NCBI GenBank assembly: GCA_020252865.1
Contig: JADCCH010000094.1
Span: 1-9,663, forward strand
Reading direction: 5' to 3'
Source: Methylobacterium sp.
GTDB lineage: Bacteria > Pseudomonadota > Alphaproteobacteria > Rhizobiales > Beijerinckiaceae
DNA length: 9,663 nt
Part shown: positions 1 through 7,215 of the stretch, piece after piece
How positions within the stretch are numbered: the first letter of the stretch is position 1
Layout: each line of letters opens with the position of its first letter
Program-made: the position numbers and the translations under genes
The notes under the pieces: generated by a model
What the model was told of the DNA's origin: nothing
Database searches by the model: none
Seen by the model: only the letters and a program-made list of their open reading frames with translations

Positions 1-2
1 CC

Positions 3-521
3 CATGTCGATGCCGTCATCGTCGGCATCGGCACGGTTCTGGCCGATGATCCGAAACTCAATGTGCGGCTCTGCGAAGGCCCGAATCCGGCGCGCGTCGT
101 CATTGATGCGAAGGGCCGTCTTCCGGCCGCCGCGCAATGCCTCGACGGTTCCGATGGTGCGCGACGCATCGTGCTGCGCGGCACGGATGCGAGGGGCGAG
201 GCCCTGCCTGCGGGCGTGGAGGTTCGTCACCTCCCCACAAGCGCTGCGGGGCGCTTCGATCTCGTGGAACTCGCGCAGGCTTTGCGGCGTCTCGGTTTTA
301 CGCGCGTGCTGCTGGAAGGCGGCGCGGCGATGATCTCGCAGGCGATCGATGCCGGCATCGTCGATCGCCTGCACCTCATGGTCTCGCCCGTGCTGATCGG
401 CTCCGGCCAGCCCGGGCTCGATCTCGAACCGGTGCAGCGCCTGGCCGATGCCCGGCGGCCCGCCGTGGAGGTGACTTTGCTCGGCGAGGGCGAGGTGTTA
501 TTCGATTGCGACCTAAGTTGA
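3..521 (+). CDS. RibD-type reductase (RibD C-terminal domain), 5' end outside the window
   Basis: This is the C-terminal 172 residues of a RibD_C-family protein, read in frame from base 3 with no start codon in the window. The family is known for NADPH-dependent reduction of the ribosylamino-pyrimidine intermediate of riboflavin synthesis and belongs to the dihydrofolate-reductase fold. Visible family signatures are VGIGTVLADDP near the left edge, the ARVVID strand, VLLEGGAAMI with the conserved E-G-G, and VDRLHLMVSPVLIGSG near the end. In bifunctional RibD a cytidine-deaminase-type domain precedes this part. Whether it exists here cannot be seen, so this could be full RibD or a stand-alone reductase paralogue. 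The gene converges on a minus-strand operon containing a PTPS-like gene, which favours a role in a dedicated pyrimidine or pterin pathway over housekeeping riboflavin synthesis, but that is inference. A cytochrome b561 gene starts 17 bases downstream. Confidence 0.87.
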   Translation, partial: HVDAVIVGIGTVLADDPKLNVRLCEGPNPARVVIDAKGRLPAAAQCLDGSDGARRIVLRGTDARGEALPAGVEVRHLPTSAAGRFDLVELAQALRRLGFTRVLLEGGAAMISQAIDAGIVDRLHLMVSPVLIGSGQPGLDLEPVQRLADARRPAVEVTLLGEGEVLFDCDLS

Positions 522-538
522 ATGGAAGGGGATCGACC

Positions 539-1093
539 ATGGCAACGGGAACCGAACCGCAATCCTATTCCAGCGCGCAGAAGGTGCTGCACTGGCTCAT
601 CACGTTGCTGGTGCTGATGATGGCCCCGATCGGTTTCTACATGGTCGAGCGCGGGGAGAAGACCAACTTCGACGCCCTCACCAACACGCTCTACACCAAC
701 CACAAGACCTTCGGCTTCCTCTTCCTGATGCTTGTGGCCTTGCGCATCGTCATCCGCTCCCGGCGGGGTGTTCCCGCGCCGGTTTCCACGCTCTCGCCGT
801 TCGAGCGCCTTGCCTCCGAGGCGGTGCACAAGGGCTTGTATGCGTTGATGGTTCTCGTGCCGCTGCTCGGCTGGGCCGGTGTATCGGCCTTTCCGGCACG
901 CGGCATCCTCTTCGGGCTTTCGCTGCCGCCGATCATGCCGGTGAATGCGAGCCTCGCGAAGTTTCTCCTTCAACTCCATGGCTACGCGGCTGTCGCCATG
1001 CTGGTGCTGATCGCGGCGCATTTCGCCGGCGCGATGATGCATCGCTTCATCAAGAAGGATGGTGTGATGCGCCGGATGATGCCTGGCGCGTGA
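539..1093 (+). CDS. Cytochrome b561 / CybB-like di-haem membrane protein
   Basis: This 184-residue protein matches the size and plan of bacterial cytochrome b561, a four-helix inner-membrane protein that carries b haems and passes electrons between the quinone pool and a partner. The opening QKVLHWLITLLVLMM is the typical first helix with a haem-ligand His. Hydrophobic segments lie at about residues 17-35, 57-73, 99-118 and 146-165. Candidate ligand histidines are H18, H55, H97, H147, H161 and H168; which four bind haem cannot be decided from sequence alone. The ATG at 539 is supported by a strong purine-rich ribosome site, GGAAGGGGA, about 6 bases upstream. The same frame is open further upstream, but that part overlaps the RibD-type gene and does not look like protein of this family. 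It lies 17 bases after that gene and is probably co-transcribed; a functional link is not established. Confidence 0.88.
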   Translation: MATGTEPQSYSSAQKVLHWLITLLVLMMAPIGFYMVERGEKTNFDALTNTLYTNHKTFGFLFLMLVALRIVIRSRRGVPAPVSTLSPFERLASEAVHKGLYALMVLVPLLGWAGVSAFPARGILFGLSLPPIMPVNASLAKFLLQLHGYAAVAMLVLIAAHFAGAMMHRFIKKDGVMRRMMPGA

Positions 1094-1099
1094 CGCCAG
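1083..1099. other. Inverted repeat at the convergent gene ends
   Basis: CTGGCG and CGCCAG form a perfect 6-bp stem around the loop CGTGA, which contains the stop codon of the cytochrome b561 gene. A second GC-only stem, GCGGC/GCCGC at 1101-1105 and 1113-1117, follows at once. The 33 bases between the two convergent stop codons therefore hold stacked hairpins that could slow transcription from both sides. There is no T-run on either strand, so this is not a classical intrinsic terminator and the role is uncertain. Confidence 0.3.
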
Positions 1100-1126
1100 C
1101 GCGGCCGGCCTCGCCGCAAGCGCCGA

Positions 1127-1978
1127 TCATGCCTTTGCGGCAAGGATATCCGTGTGGCCGGTCTTCATGCGCGAGCCCTTCTGATCGCCCATGGAGGAGC
1201 GCCAGAACAGCCAGTCATCCGCACCGTTGTCGGCGATCAGCCCGGTTTCCATCACCGCGCCATGCAGGCCCTTCAGAAGCTCGGTCTTGAGCGCAATGTC
1301 CGAGGGTTTCAGCATCCAGGGCGTATCGGCCGTTTCCACGCCGTAGCCCGCTTCCCGCAGCAGGCGAGCGAGCGTGGCCGCGGCCATAGGGCCTTCCGCC
1401 GGGCCAAAGCCCTTGTCGCGCTTCTGGTGAATCTTGAAGGCGTTGATCATGCCCCAGTCGAAGGGGTGGGAGGGGATGAACTCATCCTCGCCGTTATAGG
1501 TCAGCACCGTGTAGAAGATCGCGGGCGTGGTCTTCAAGGCCGCCACGAAGCGGCGCATCCAGGGTTCGGAGATGAGATCGAACAGAGCCGAGGCCGTGAC
1601 GATGTCGATCTCGCCCGAGATGACCTTCTCGAGTTCGACATTGAGATCCGCGATGCGGAAGGTGACGCCGATCTTCCTGCCGTCCTTCACCAGCACGAGG
1701 TTGTCGCCGATGGCCTTGGCCTCGTCCGCCCATTCGGTCAGAACCTTCGTGGCGCGCTCCAGCAGGGCCGGATCGTAATCCACGAGCGTCCATTCCTGAT
1801 GCGGGCCCAGGGCTGGCGCGGTGGCGCGGAGGTTCGAGCCCGTCCCGCAGCCGAGATCGGTGATGCGGAGGATGTCACGTCCTTTGACGCTCTGGGCGAG
1901 ATTGGCGAGCAGCCCGGCGGAACGGGAGCGATGGTCGGCCGGCTCGCGCAGAGCCAGCCAATCGGCGGAGAAACCCAT
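1127..1978 (-). CDS. Class I SAM-dependent methyltransferase
   Basis: This 283-residue soluble protein has the Rossmann-type SAM-binding core. Motif I is DLGCGTGSN at residues 41-49, the acidic end of strand 2 is VDYD (D68), and a later EIDIVTASALFDL stretch fits the post-motif strand. The family transfers a methyl group from S-adenosylmethionine, and the acceptor cannot be inferred from sequence. The start at 1978 is chosen because the conserved fold begins shortly after it and because it leaves only 2 bases after the stop codon of the glycosyltransferase gene. A 32-residue longer reading would run back into that gene. It is the last gene of the four-gene operon, so it may act on the glycosylated product. 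Alternative targets such as a protein or another small molecule cannot be excluded. Confidence 0.88.
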   Translation of the reverse strand: MGFSADWLALREPADHRSRSAGLLANLAQSVKGRDILRITDLGCGTGSNLRATAPALGPHQEWTLVDYDPALLERATKVLTEWADEAKAIGDNLVLVKDGRKIGVTFRIADLNVELEKVISGEIDIVTASALFDLISEPWMRRFVAALKTTPAIFYTVLTYNGEDEFIPSHPFDWGMINAFKIHQKRDKGFGPAEGPMAAATLARLLREAGYGVETADTPWMLKPSDIALKTELLKGLHGAVMETGLIADNGADDWLFWRSSMGDQKGSRMKTGHTDILAAKA

Positions 1979-1980
1979 GG

Positions 1981-3066
1981 TCAGGGGCCTTTCGAGGCAG
2001 GGGGGACGAGGTTCGGGCCATTGCCGGAAAGGCCTTGCAGCACGCCGGCGATGATGCGGGCCGTATCCTCCCACGTCGGAAGATTCTGGCCCGCGCGATG
2101 GGCGGCCTCGGCGAGGCGCGCGCGCAATCCGGGGTCGGCGAGGGCGTCATCCAGCGCCTTGCGGAGCGCCGGAACGTCTCCCGGAGGCACTTTCAGCCCC
2201 GCGCCATCTGGCACGGTCTCTGAGGCCGCGCCGCCGGTGGTGGTGACGATGGGCAGCCCGCGCTGCAAGGCTTCGCCCAGGACCATGCCATAACCCTCGA
2301 AGAGCGAGGACATGACAAAGAGATCAGCCGTTTCAAAGAGATGGTCGAGATCGCGATCTGGCACCGCCCCGATGAGCCGGATGTGCCCGTCGAGGCCCGA
2401 GAGGCGGATCTGGTCGCGCAGGGCATCCACGGTTTCAAGGTTGCGCGCCGTGCCGGCAATGCGCAGTTTCCAGTTCCGGCGCTTCAGGCCGTGAAGCGCC
2501 TCGACGAGCACGCCATAGCCCTTGCGCGGCACGATGGAGCCCACCGCAAGCATGTTCACGACATCGGATCTGGAACCCAAGGCGCGCGATTTCCGCGCCG
2601 TGCCGGGCTCCGCGACCGTGATCCTGGCGCGCGGCACGCCAAAATCGCCGGCCAGGATCTTCGCAGTGAGCGGGGAGGTGACGATCACGTGTTCCGCCAG
2701 GGCGAGTGCGGCCGATTCCGAATCATGCAAAGCCGCCGCTCGCTCCGGCGAGATGCCGTTCTCCAAGGCGAGCGGATGATGGCAGAGCGCCACGATCCGC
2801 CGGTTGAAGCGGCGGATCAGCTCTTCCGGCATCGCGCCATAGGCGAGGCCATCGATCAGCAGGATGCAATCGGCGGGCAGGCTCGCGATGATCGCAGCAC
2901 TATCCTCGAGATCCGCCGCGCCCGGGTTGGGGTAGCTGCCGGGCAGGGCCACGTGCAGGACCTCAACCCCTGCCTGCGGCAGGAGGCGGATCACCGCGCG
3001 ATCATAGGCATAGCCGCCGGTGGGCAGTGCGAGATCGCCGGGGATGACGAAGGCGACCCTGGTCAT
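1981..3066 (-). CDS. Family-4 (GT-B) glycosyltransferase
   Basis: This 361-residue protein has the two-domain GT-B layout. The N-terminal acceptor domain opens with VAFVIPGDLALPTGGYAYD, including the Gly-Gly pair at residues 17-18. The C-terminal nucleotide-sugar domain shows VGSIVPRKGYG (R181-K182, expected to contact the donor phosphates) and FEGYGMVLGEAL, giving the EX7E pair E257/E265 typical of retaining GT4 enzymes. No signal peptide or membrane segment is visible, so it should act in the cytoplasm. The ATG at 3066 lies 4 bases after the stop of the PTPS-like gene. An in-frame GTG at 3084 would add six residues but overlaps that gene and has its GAGG directly against the codon, so it is less likely. 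Donor and acceptor are unknown. Its place between a PTPS-like gene and a methyltransferase suggests a small-molecule acceptor. Confidence 0.9.
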   Translation of the reverse strand: MTRVAFVIPGDLALPTGGYAYDRAVIRLLPQAGVEVLHVALPGSYPNPGAADLEDSAAIIASLPADCILLIDGLAYGAMPEELIRRFNRRIVALCHHPLALENGISPERAAALHDSESAALALAEHVIVTSPLTAKILAGDFGVPRARITVAEPGTARKSRALGSRSDVVNMLAVGSIVPRKGYGVLVEALHGLKRRNWKLRIAGTARNLETVDALRDQIRLSGLDGHIRLIGAVPDRDLDHLFETADLFVMSSLFEGYGMVLGEALQRGLPIVTTTGGAASETVPDGAGLKVPPGDVPALRKALDDALADPGLRARLAEAAHRAGQNLPTWEDTARIIAGVLQGLSGNGPNLVPPASKGP

Positions 3067-3070
3067 CGAC

Positions 3071-3472
3071 TTACGCAACCGCACCCTCGAACCAGGCGCG
3101 GGCGAGGTCGGTTTCGTGCAGGGTCACGCGGATCTTCGTCAGGCCCTTGCCATCCTCGCCGAGCGCGCCGGATTTCGCGGCCTTCACCATCTCCCCGAAG
3201 ATGTGACGGGCGAGGAATTCCGTGGTGGTGAGGATGCCCCTGAACTGCGGCAGCTCGTCGAGGTTCTGGTATTTCAGCGGCTTCAGCACGGCCGCCAGCG
3301 TTTCCAGCGCGGCACCAATATCGACCACCACGTTCTGCTTCGTCATCGTCTCGCGGAAGAAGGCGACATCCACCACGAAGGTGGCGCCGTGCATGTTCTG
3401 CGCCGGGCCAAAGAACGGATCGGGCAGCGAATGGCCGATCATGATGCGATCACGGACTTCAACGGCGAACAT
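3071..3472 (-). CDS. Degenerate 6-pyruvoyl-tetrahydropterin synthase / QueD-fold protein
   Basis: At 133 residues this has PTPS/QueD size and alignable order: a first Zn-ligand His (H14), the MHG block (H28), VVVDIG, TTTEFLARHIF and VTLHET near the end. Family enzymes use a Zn site of three histidines, a catalytic Cys and an Asp-His pair on dihydroneopterin triphosphate. Here HGH reads HGA (A30 for the third Zn His), the Cys position is A24, and the usual LDHxxLN block reads LKYQNLD, placing K67-Y68 where Asp-His is expected. The late Glu (E120) remains. The fold call is firm, but ordinary PTPS or QueD chemistry is doubtful; it may do other chemistry or bind a pterin-like ligand. The ATG is supported by AAGGA at 3481-3485, which overlaps the stop codon of the upstream gene and suggests translational coupling. 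The glycosyltransferase starts 4 bases downstream. Confidence 0.85.
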   Translation of the reverse strand: MFAVEVRDRIMIGHSLPDPFFGPAQNMHGATFVVDVAFFRETMTKQNVVVDIGAALETLAAVLKPLKYQNLDELPQFRGILTTTEFLARHIFGEMVKAAKSGALGEDGKGLTKIRVTLHETDLARAWFEGAVA

Positions 3473-3483
3473 GGGGCGGTTCC

Positions 3484-4464
3484 TTAGTAGCTCACGACAG
3501 TGACGAGACCTTGCGCATCCGTGGCGAGCAAGCGCGGAATGGCGTCGGGCAAGGCGTGGAAGGGAAGCGTTTCGGTCAGAAGCGCATCGAGCCTTTCGTC
3601 GCGGAGTAAGCGCAAGGCTGCCTGAAGGCGCGATGAATAAGACCAGCCGCGCGATGCATGCCCCGGCGAAACCGTGCCGACCTGCGAGGAGACGAGCTTC
3701 ACCCGGCCCGCATGGAAATGCCCGCCGAGCGGCACCATCAGCGGCTTCTCGCCATACCAGGAAAGTTCGATCACCGTTCCGTTGGGGGCGGTCGAGGCAA
3801 TGGCTGACGCGAGGCCCGGCTGGCTCGCGGAGGCGTGGAAGACGACATCCTGATGCCTCGGCGCTTCCGGCGGCAGGGCGAATCGCGCACCGAAGGCTTC
3901 GGCCATCGCGGCACGAGCGGGGTTCACGTCCACCAGCGTCACCTCCGCGCCGGGAAAGCGCGCGGCGAGACAGGTCACGAGCACGCCCACGAGGCCACCG
4001 CCCACGATCGTCACGCGGTCCGCAGCACTCATGCCGGAATCCCAGATCGCGTTGAGCGCGGTTTCCATATTGGCGGCGAGCGTGGCGCGCGGAGTGGGGA
4101 CATCATCGGGAATGAGCTGGAGCATCGCGGTTTTCGCGTTGAACGCATCCTGATGCGGGTGGAGCACGAAGACGCGTTTGCCAACGAGTTCCGCCGGCCC
4201 CTCCTCCACGCGCGCGACCGCGCAATAGCCGTATTTCACGGGGAAGGGGAAATCTCCCGCCTGGTGCGGGCAGCGCATCCGCTCGCGCTCGCCTTCGGGC
4301 ACGAGGCCCGAAGCGATGAGCCGCTCCGTTCCGCGCGAGAGTGCCGATGCGAGCATCACGAGCCGCGATTCATCCGCCAATGGCGGTTCCACGCGCTCCT
4401 CGCGCAGTTCGGCCTGCATGGGCCCGACATACCAGAGCGCGCGGGCGGCGGTGGATGAGAACAT
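3484..4464 (-). CDS. Medium-chain dehydrogenase/reductase-like protein without visible zinc ligands
   Basis: This 326-residue protein resembles the zinc-type alcohol dehydrogenase superfamily, nearest in feel to the branch containing the bacteriochlorophyllide dehydrogenase BchC. The N-terminal part includes ALSRGTERLIASG and FPVKYGYCAVARVEEG. A Rossmann core follows with VTIVGGGLVG (G155-G160) and LVDVNP, where D179 at the end of strand 2 favours NAD(H). In classical members Cys and Gly-His-Glu motifs bind catalytic zinc; here these places read SRGTE and YGYCA, so the zinc site appears absent. It probably oxidises or reduces an alcohol or carbonyl on the pathway intermediate, but the substrate is unknown. 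It is the first gene of the minus-strand operon and is divergent from opgH. The ribosome site before the ATG at 4464 is weak (GGAACGG, about 6 bases away). Confidence 0.85.
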   Translation of the reverse strand: MFSSTAARALWYVGPMQAELREERVEPPLADESRLVMLASALSRGTERLIASGLVPEGERERMRCPHQAGDFPFPVKYGYCAVARVEEGPAELVGKRVFVLHPHQDAFNAKTAMLQLIPDDVPTPRATLAANMETALNAIWDSGMSAADRVTIVGGGLVGVLVTCLAARFPGAEVTLVDVNPARAAMAEAFGARFALPPEAPRHQDVVFHASASQPGLASAIASTAPNGTVIELSWYGEKPLMVPLGGHFHAGRVKLVSSQVGTVSPGHASRGWSYSSRLQAALRLLRDERLDALLTETLPFHALPDAIPRLLATDAQGLVTVVSY

Positions 4465-4646
4465 GGTTGCACCGTTCCAGTTTGCTTCTGTTCAGATTGC
4501 GCATGGCAGGTAGCGCCCGCCCAGGCGGGGAAACCCGTTTCGCGCCGGTTTCGCACTGATCCCTTTTCATGCCAGAGAGGGACACGCAAGGCGGGACTTT
4601 TCCGGCGCTCGCCCCATTTGACTTTCGCCTGAAAGGCCGACCCGAC
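4465..4646. promoter_or_regulatory. Divergent intergenic region between the minus-strand operon and opgH
   Basis: These 182 bases must hold the promoters of both the dehydrogenase-led operon and the opgH operon. No convincing sigma-70 pair was found by eye on either strand. The centre is structured. CCCGCC/GGCGGG is an inverted repeat at 4516-4529 around CA, and GAAAC/GTTTC is another at 4530-4541 around CC. The heptamer GTTTCGC occurs at 4537-4543 and again at 4548-4554, an 11-base offset, which is about one helical turn and is compatible with a protein binding one face of the DNA. A regulator site is plausible but unproven. Confidence 0.45.
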
Positions 4647-6443
4647 ATGACGACCTCCACCGAGCCCGCCGCCTCCCGCGCCGAGCTTCCGCTGACACCC
4701 ACCGGCACCCAAAGCTCGGAAGTGCTGATGCTGCGCCGCCTCATCGTGGCAGGCCTCAACATTTTCCTTTATCTCGCGCTGGCAGCATGGGGATGGTCCA
4801 TTCTCGCGGTCGAGGGTTGGTCGATCGTCGATATCCTGCTCTTCATCTGCTTCCTGTTCGGCACGCCCTGGGCGGTTCTGGGCCTCTGGAACGCCGTCAT
4901 CGGCCTCATCCTGCTGCATGGTCCGCGCAACGCCATGCAGGACGTCGCGCCCTTCGCCTCGATTGCTGATCCCGCCATGCCCGTGACGCTGAAGACCGCG
5001 ATCTTCATGACGCTCCGCAACGAGGACCCCTCGCGCGCCTTCCGCCGCCTGCGGCTGGTGAAGGAGACGGTGGATGCCACGGGCCATGGCGAGAAATTCG
5101 CCTATTTCCTGCTCTCCGATTCCAGCAAGGAGGATGTGGCGGCGCAGGAGGAGGAGCTTTTCGCCGCATGGAAGGCCGAGGCCGGCGAGGCCGCGCCGCT
5201 CTTCTATCGCCGGCGCACGGAGAATACCGGCTTCAAGGCCGGCAATGTGAAGGATTTCCTGAACCGCTGGGGCTCGGATTACGATCTGATGCTGCCGCTC
5301 GACGCCGACAGCCTGATGGATGGCGAGACAATCCTCCGCCATGTCCGCATCATGGAGGCGAACCCGAAGCTCGGCATCCTGCAGAGCCTTGTTGTCGGCA
5401 TGCCCTCGCAGAGCCTTTTCGCGCGCGTCTTCCAGTTCGGCATGCGGCAGGGCATGCGCTCCTACACGATGGGCCAGGCCTGGTGGGTGGGCGATTGCGG
5501 CCCGTTCTGGGGGCATAACGCGCTTGCGCGCATCGCGCCGTTCCGGGATCATTGCGAATTGCCGGTGCTGCCGGGTCCGCCGCCCTTTGGCGGGCACATC
5601 CTCAGCCATGATCAGGTGGAAGCCACCTTCATGCGTCGCGCGGGCTATGAAGTGCGCGTGATGCCGGAGGAGGGCGGCTCCTGGGAGGAAAATCCGCCGA
5701 CCATCCTCGAATTCATGAAGCGCAATACCCGCTGGTGCCAGGGAAACCTGCAATATTTCAAGCTCCTCGACACCAAGGGGCTCTATCCGGTCAGCCGCTT
5801 CCAGCTGATCTGGGCGATCCTGATGTTCCTCGGCATCCCCGCCTGGACGCTGATGCTGCCGCTGGCGGCGCTGAAGCCCTTCGATGGCGAGAGCCTCGCG
5901 GCCTTCCCCGTGGGCTCGGCGCTGGCGCTCTACATCTTCTTCACGATCATGAACCTCATGCCGAAGATCGCGGGTTTGCTGGATATTCTTCTCACCCCCG
6001 GTGGCACGAAGCGCTATGGCGGCACGGCGAAGTTCCTGTTCGCGGGCCTCAGCGAGATCGTTTTCGCCTGGATCCTCGGCGCATCGGATACGTTCCGCAC
6101 CACGGTCTTCATCGTCGGCCTGCTCTTCGGCAAGTCGGTGGTCTGGGGCGGGCAGGCGCGCGATGCGCATGGCGTGCCATGGGATGTCGCGACCTCGAAT
6201 CTCTGGCCGCAGACTTTGTTCGGATTTGTTGTCGTGGGCCTGATGGCCGCGACCTCCATCCCCTTCGCGCTCTGGTCGCTGCCGCTCACGCTCGGCTTCC
6301 TCGTGGCAATCCCCTTCGCGGTATGGAGCGCCGAGCCCGCGCTCGGCGCCGCGAGCGTGCGAAGCGGGCTCTACGCGATCCCCGAGGAAATCGACACCCC
6401 GGCCATTGTCGCGAAGCTCCGCGCCCGGGAAGCGGGGCTCTGA
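4647..6443 (+). CDS. opgH: Glucan biosynthesis glucosyltransferase H (OpgH/MdoH)
   Basis: This 598-residue family-2 membrane glycosyltransferase matches OpgH, which polymerises UDP-glucose into the backbone of osmoregulated periplasmic glucans and feeds it across the inner membrane. Two N-terminal helices (about 32-55 and 59-90) precede the cytoplasmic catalytic domain. That domain shows D158 in LLSDSSKE, the DAD motif at 219-221 in LPLDADSLMDG, D322 in SHDQVEA, and RNTRWCQGN (359-367), the family version of the Q/RxxRW motif. Several further helices fill the C-terminus. It is much shorter than the E. coli protein (about 850 residues), mainly because the long N-terminal cytoplasmic region is missing. 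The ATG at 4647 has GAAAGG about 10 bases upstream. An ATG at 4569 would add 26 atypical residues and lacks a ribosome site. No opgG gene is adjacent, which is unusual for opgH. Confidence 0.93.
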   Translation: MTTSTEPAASRAELPLTPTGTQSSEVLMLRRLIVAGLNIFLYLALAAWGWSILAVEGWSIVDILLFICFLFGTPWAVLGLWNAVIGLILLHGPRNAMQDVAPFASIADPAMPVTLKTAIFMTLRNEDPSRAFRRLRLVKETVDATGHGEKFAYFLLSDSSKEDVAAQEEELFAAWKAEAGEAAPLFYRRRTENTGFKAGNVKDFLNRWGSDYDLMLPLDADSLMDGETILRHVRIMEANPKLGILQSLVVGMPSQSLFARVFQFGMRQGMRSYTMGQAWWVGDCGPFWGHNALARIAPFRDHCELPVLPGPPPFGGHILSHDQVEATFMRRAGYEVRVMPEEGGSWEENPPTILEFMKRNTRWCQGNLQYFKLLDTKGLYPVSRFQLIWAILMFLGIPAWTLMLPLAALKPFDGESLAAFPVGSALALYIFFTIMNLMPKIAGLLDILLTPGGTKRYGGTAKFLFAGLSEIVFAWILGASDTFRTTVFIVGLLFGKSVVWGGQARDAHGVPWDVATSNLWPQTLFGFVVVGLMAATSIPFALWSLPLTLGFLVAIPFAVWSAEPALGAASVRSGLYAIPEEIDTPAIVAKLRAREAGL

Positions 6444-6444
6444 C

Positions 6445-7215
6445 ATGGCGCTCTCCACCCTGGAAATCTCGGCGCTCACGCAGAAATGGCCGCATCTCAA
6501 GCGCTCCTTCGAGGTCTATCACGGTGACCAGTCCCGCGATGACGCGATGGACGCGCTCTATGCGCGCTTTCTTTCCACGGGCGCGCTGGCCTTCGATGTG
6601 GGAAGCCATGTCGGCGACCGGATCGGCTCCTTCCGCCGCTGCGGCGCGCGCGTGGTGGCGCTGGAGCCCCAGCCGGATTGCGCGGGCGCGATCCGGCTGA
6701 TCTTCGCGGGAGATGCGGGCGTGACTTTGCTCGAAAGCGCCTGCGGGCCGAAGCCCGGCGAAATCACGCTGCACGTGAATTCTGCGAACCCCACCGTCTC
6801 GACCGCCTCGGCGGATTTCCTGAAGGCGGCGGATGGTGCGGCGGGCTGGGAAGGCCAGCTCTGGGATCGCGAGATCCCGGTGCCGGTCACCACGCTTGAT
6901 GCGCTGATCGCGCGATATGGCATGCCGGATTTCGTGAAGATCGACGTCGAGGGTTTCGAGGCGGATGTGCTCGGCGGGCTGACGCGCGCCATTCCGGCGC
7001 TTTCCTTCGAGTTTACGACCATCCAGCGTGATGTGGCCTATCAATGCCTGGCGCTGATCGCGAAGCGCGGGGCCTATCGCTTCAACATCGCGCTTGGCGA
7101 AAGCCAGAAGATGGCCTTCGCGGAAGCTGTTTCGGCCGGGGCGATGGAAGCGCATATCCGCGCCCTGCCGCATGAAGCGAATTCGGGAGACGTCTATGCG
7201 GTTCTCGATCGTTGA
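6445..7215 (+). CDS. FkbM-family methyltransferase
   Basis: This 256-residue protein shows the FkbM-type SAM-methyltransferase pattern: FDVGSHVGD at residues 50-58, VALEPQPD with E74 at the end of strand 2, VTTLDAL around 148-154, and DFVKIDVEGFEADVLGG at 162-178, which is the family hallmark. FkbM enzymes typically O-methylate hydroxyls, often on sugars or polyketides. The ATG comes 1 base after the opgH stop codon, and GGGAAGCGGGG inside the end of opgH can serve as ribosome site, so the two genes are very likely co-translated. No signal peptide is visible, so it should act in the cytoplasm. The context suggests methylation of the glucan, its precursor or a linked sugar, which is inference. 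The first 45 residues, before the SAM fold, show no motif I recognise. Confidence 0.9.
   Translation: MALSTLEISALTQKWPHLKRSFEVYHGDQSRDDAMDALYARFLSTGALAFDVGSHVGDRIGSFRRCGARVVALEPQPDCAGAIRLIFAGDAGVTLLESACGPKPGEITLHVNSANPTVSTASADFLKAADGAAGWEGQLWDREIPVPVTTLDALIARYGMPDFVKIDVEGFEADVLGGLTRAIPALSFEFTTIQRDVAYQCLALIAKRGAYRFNIALGESQKMAFAEAVSAGAMEAHIRALPHEANSGDVYAVLDR

Noticed and set aside
1154..2293. A 379-codon plus-strand open frame opposite the methyltransferase and glycosyltransferase
   Set aside because: It is a shadow of two genes with clear SAM-binding and EX7E motifs and crosses their boundary.
4569..4646. Longer N-terminus for OpgH from the ATG at 4569
   Set aside because: There is no purine-rich ribosome site before it, and the added residues look untranslated; the ATG at 4647 has GAAAGG at suitable spacing.
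4356..6500. A 714-codon open frame on the minus strand opposite opgH
   Set aside because: The translation is rich in Arg, His, Glu and Gly with no recognisable domain, and it lies antisense to a clear OpgH. Long antisense frames are common in GC-rich genomes because third-position G/C bias removes stop codons.
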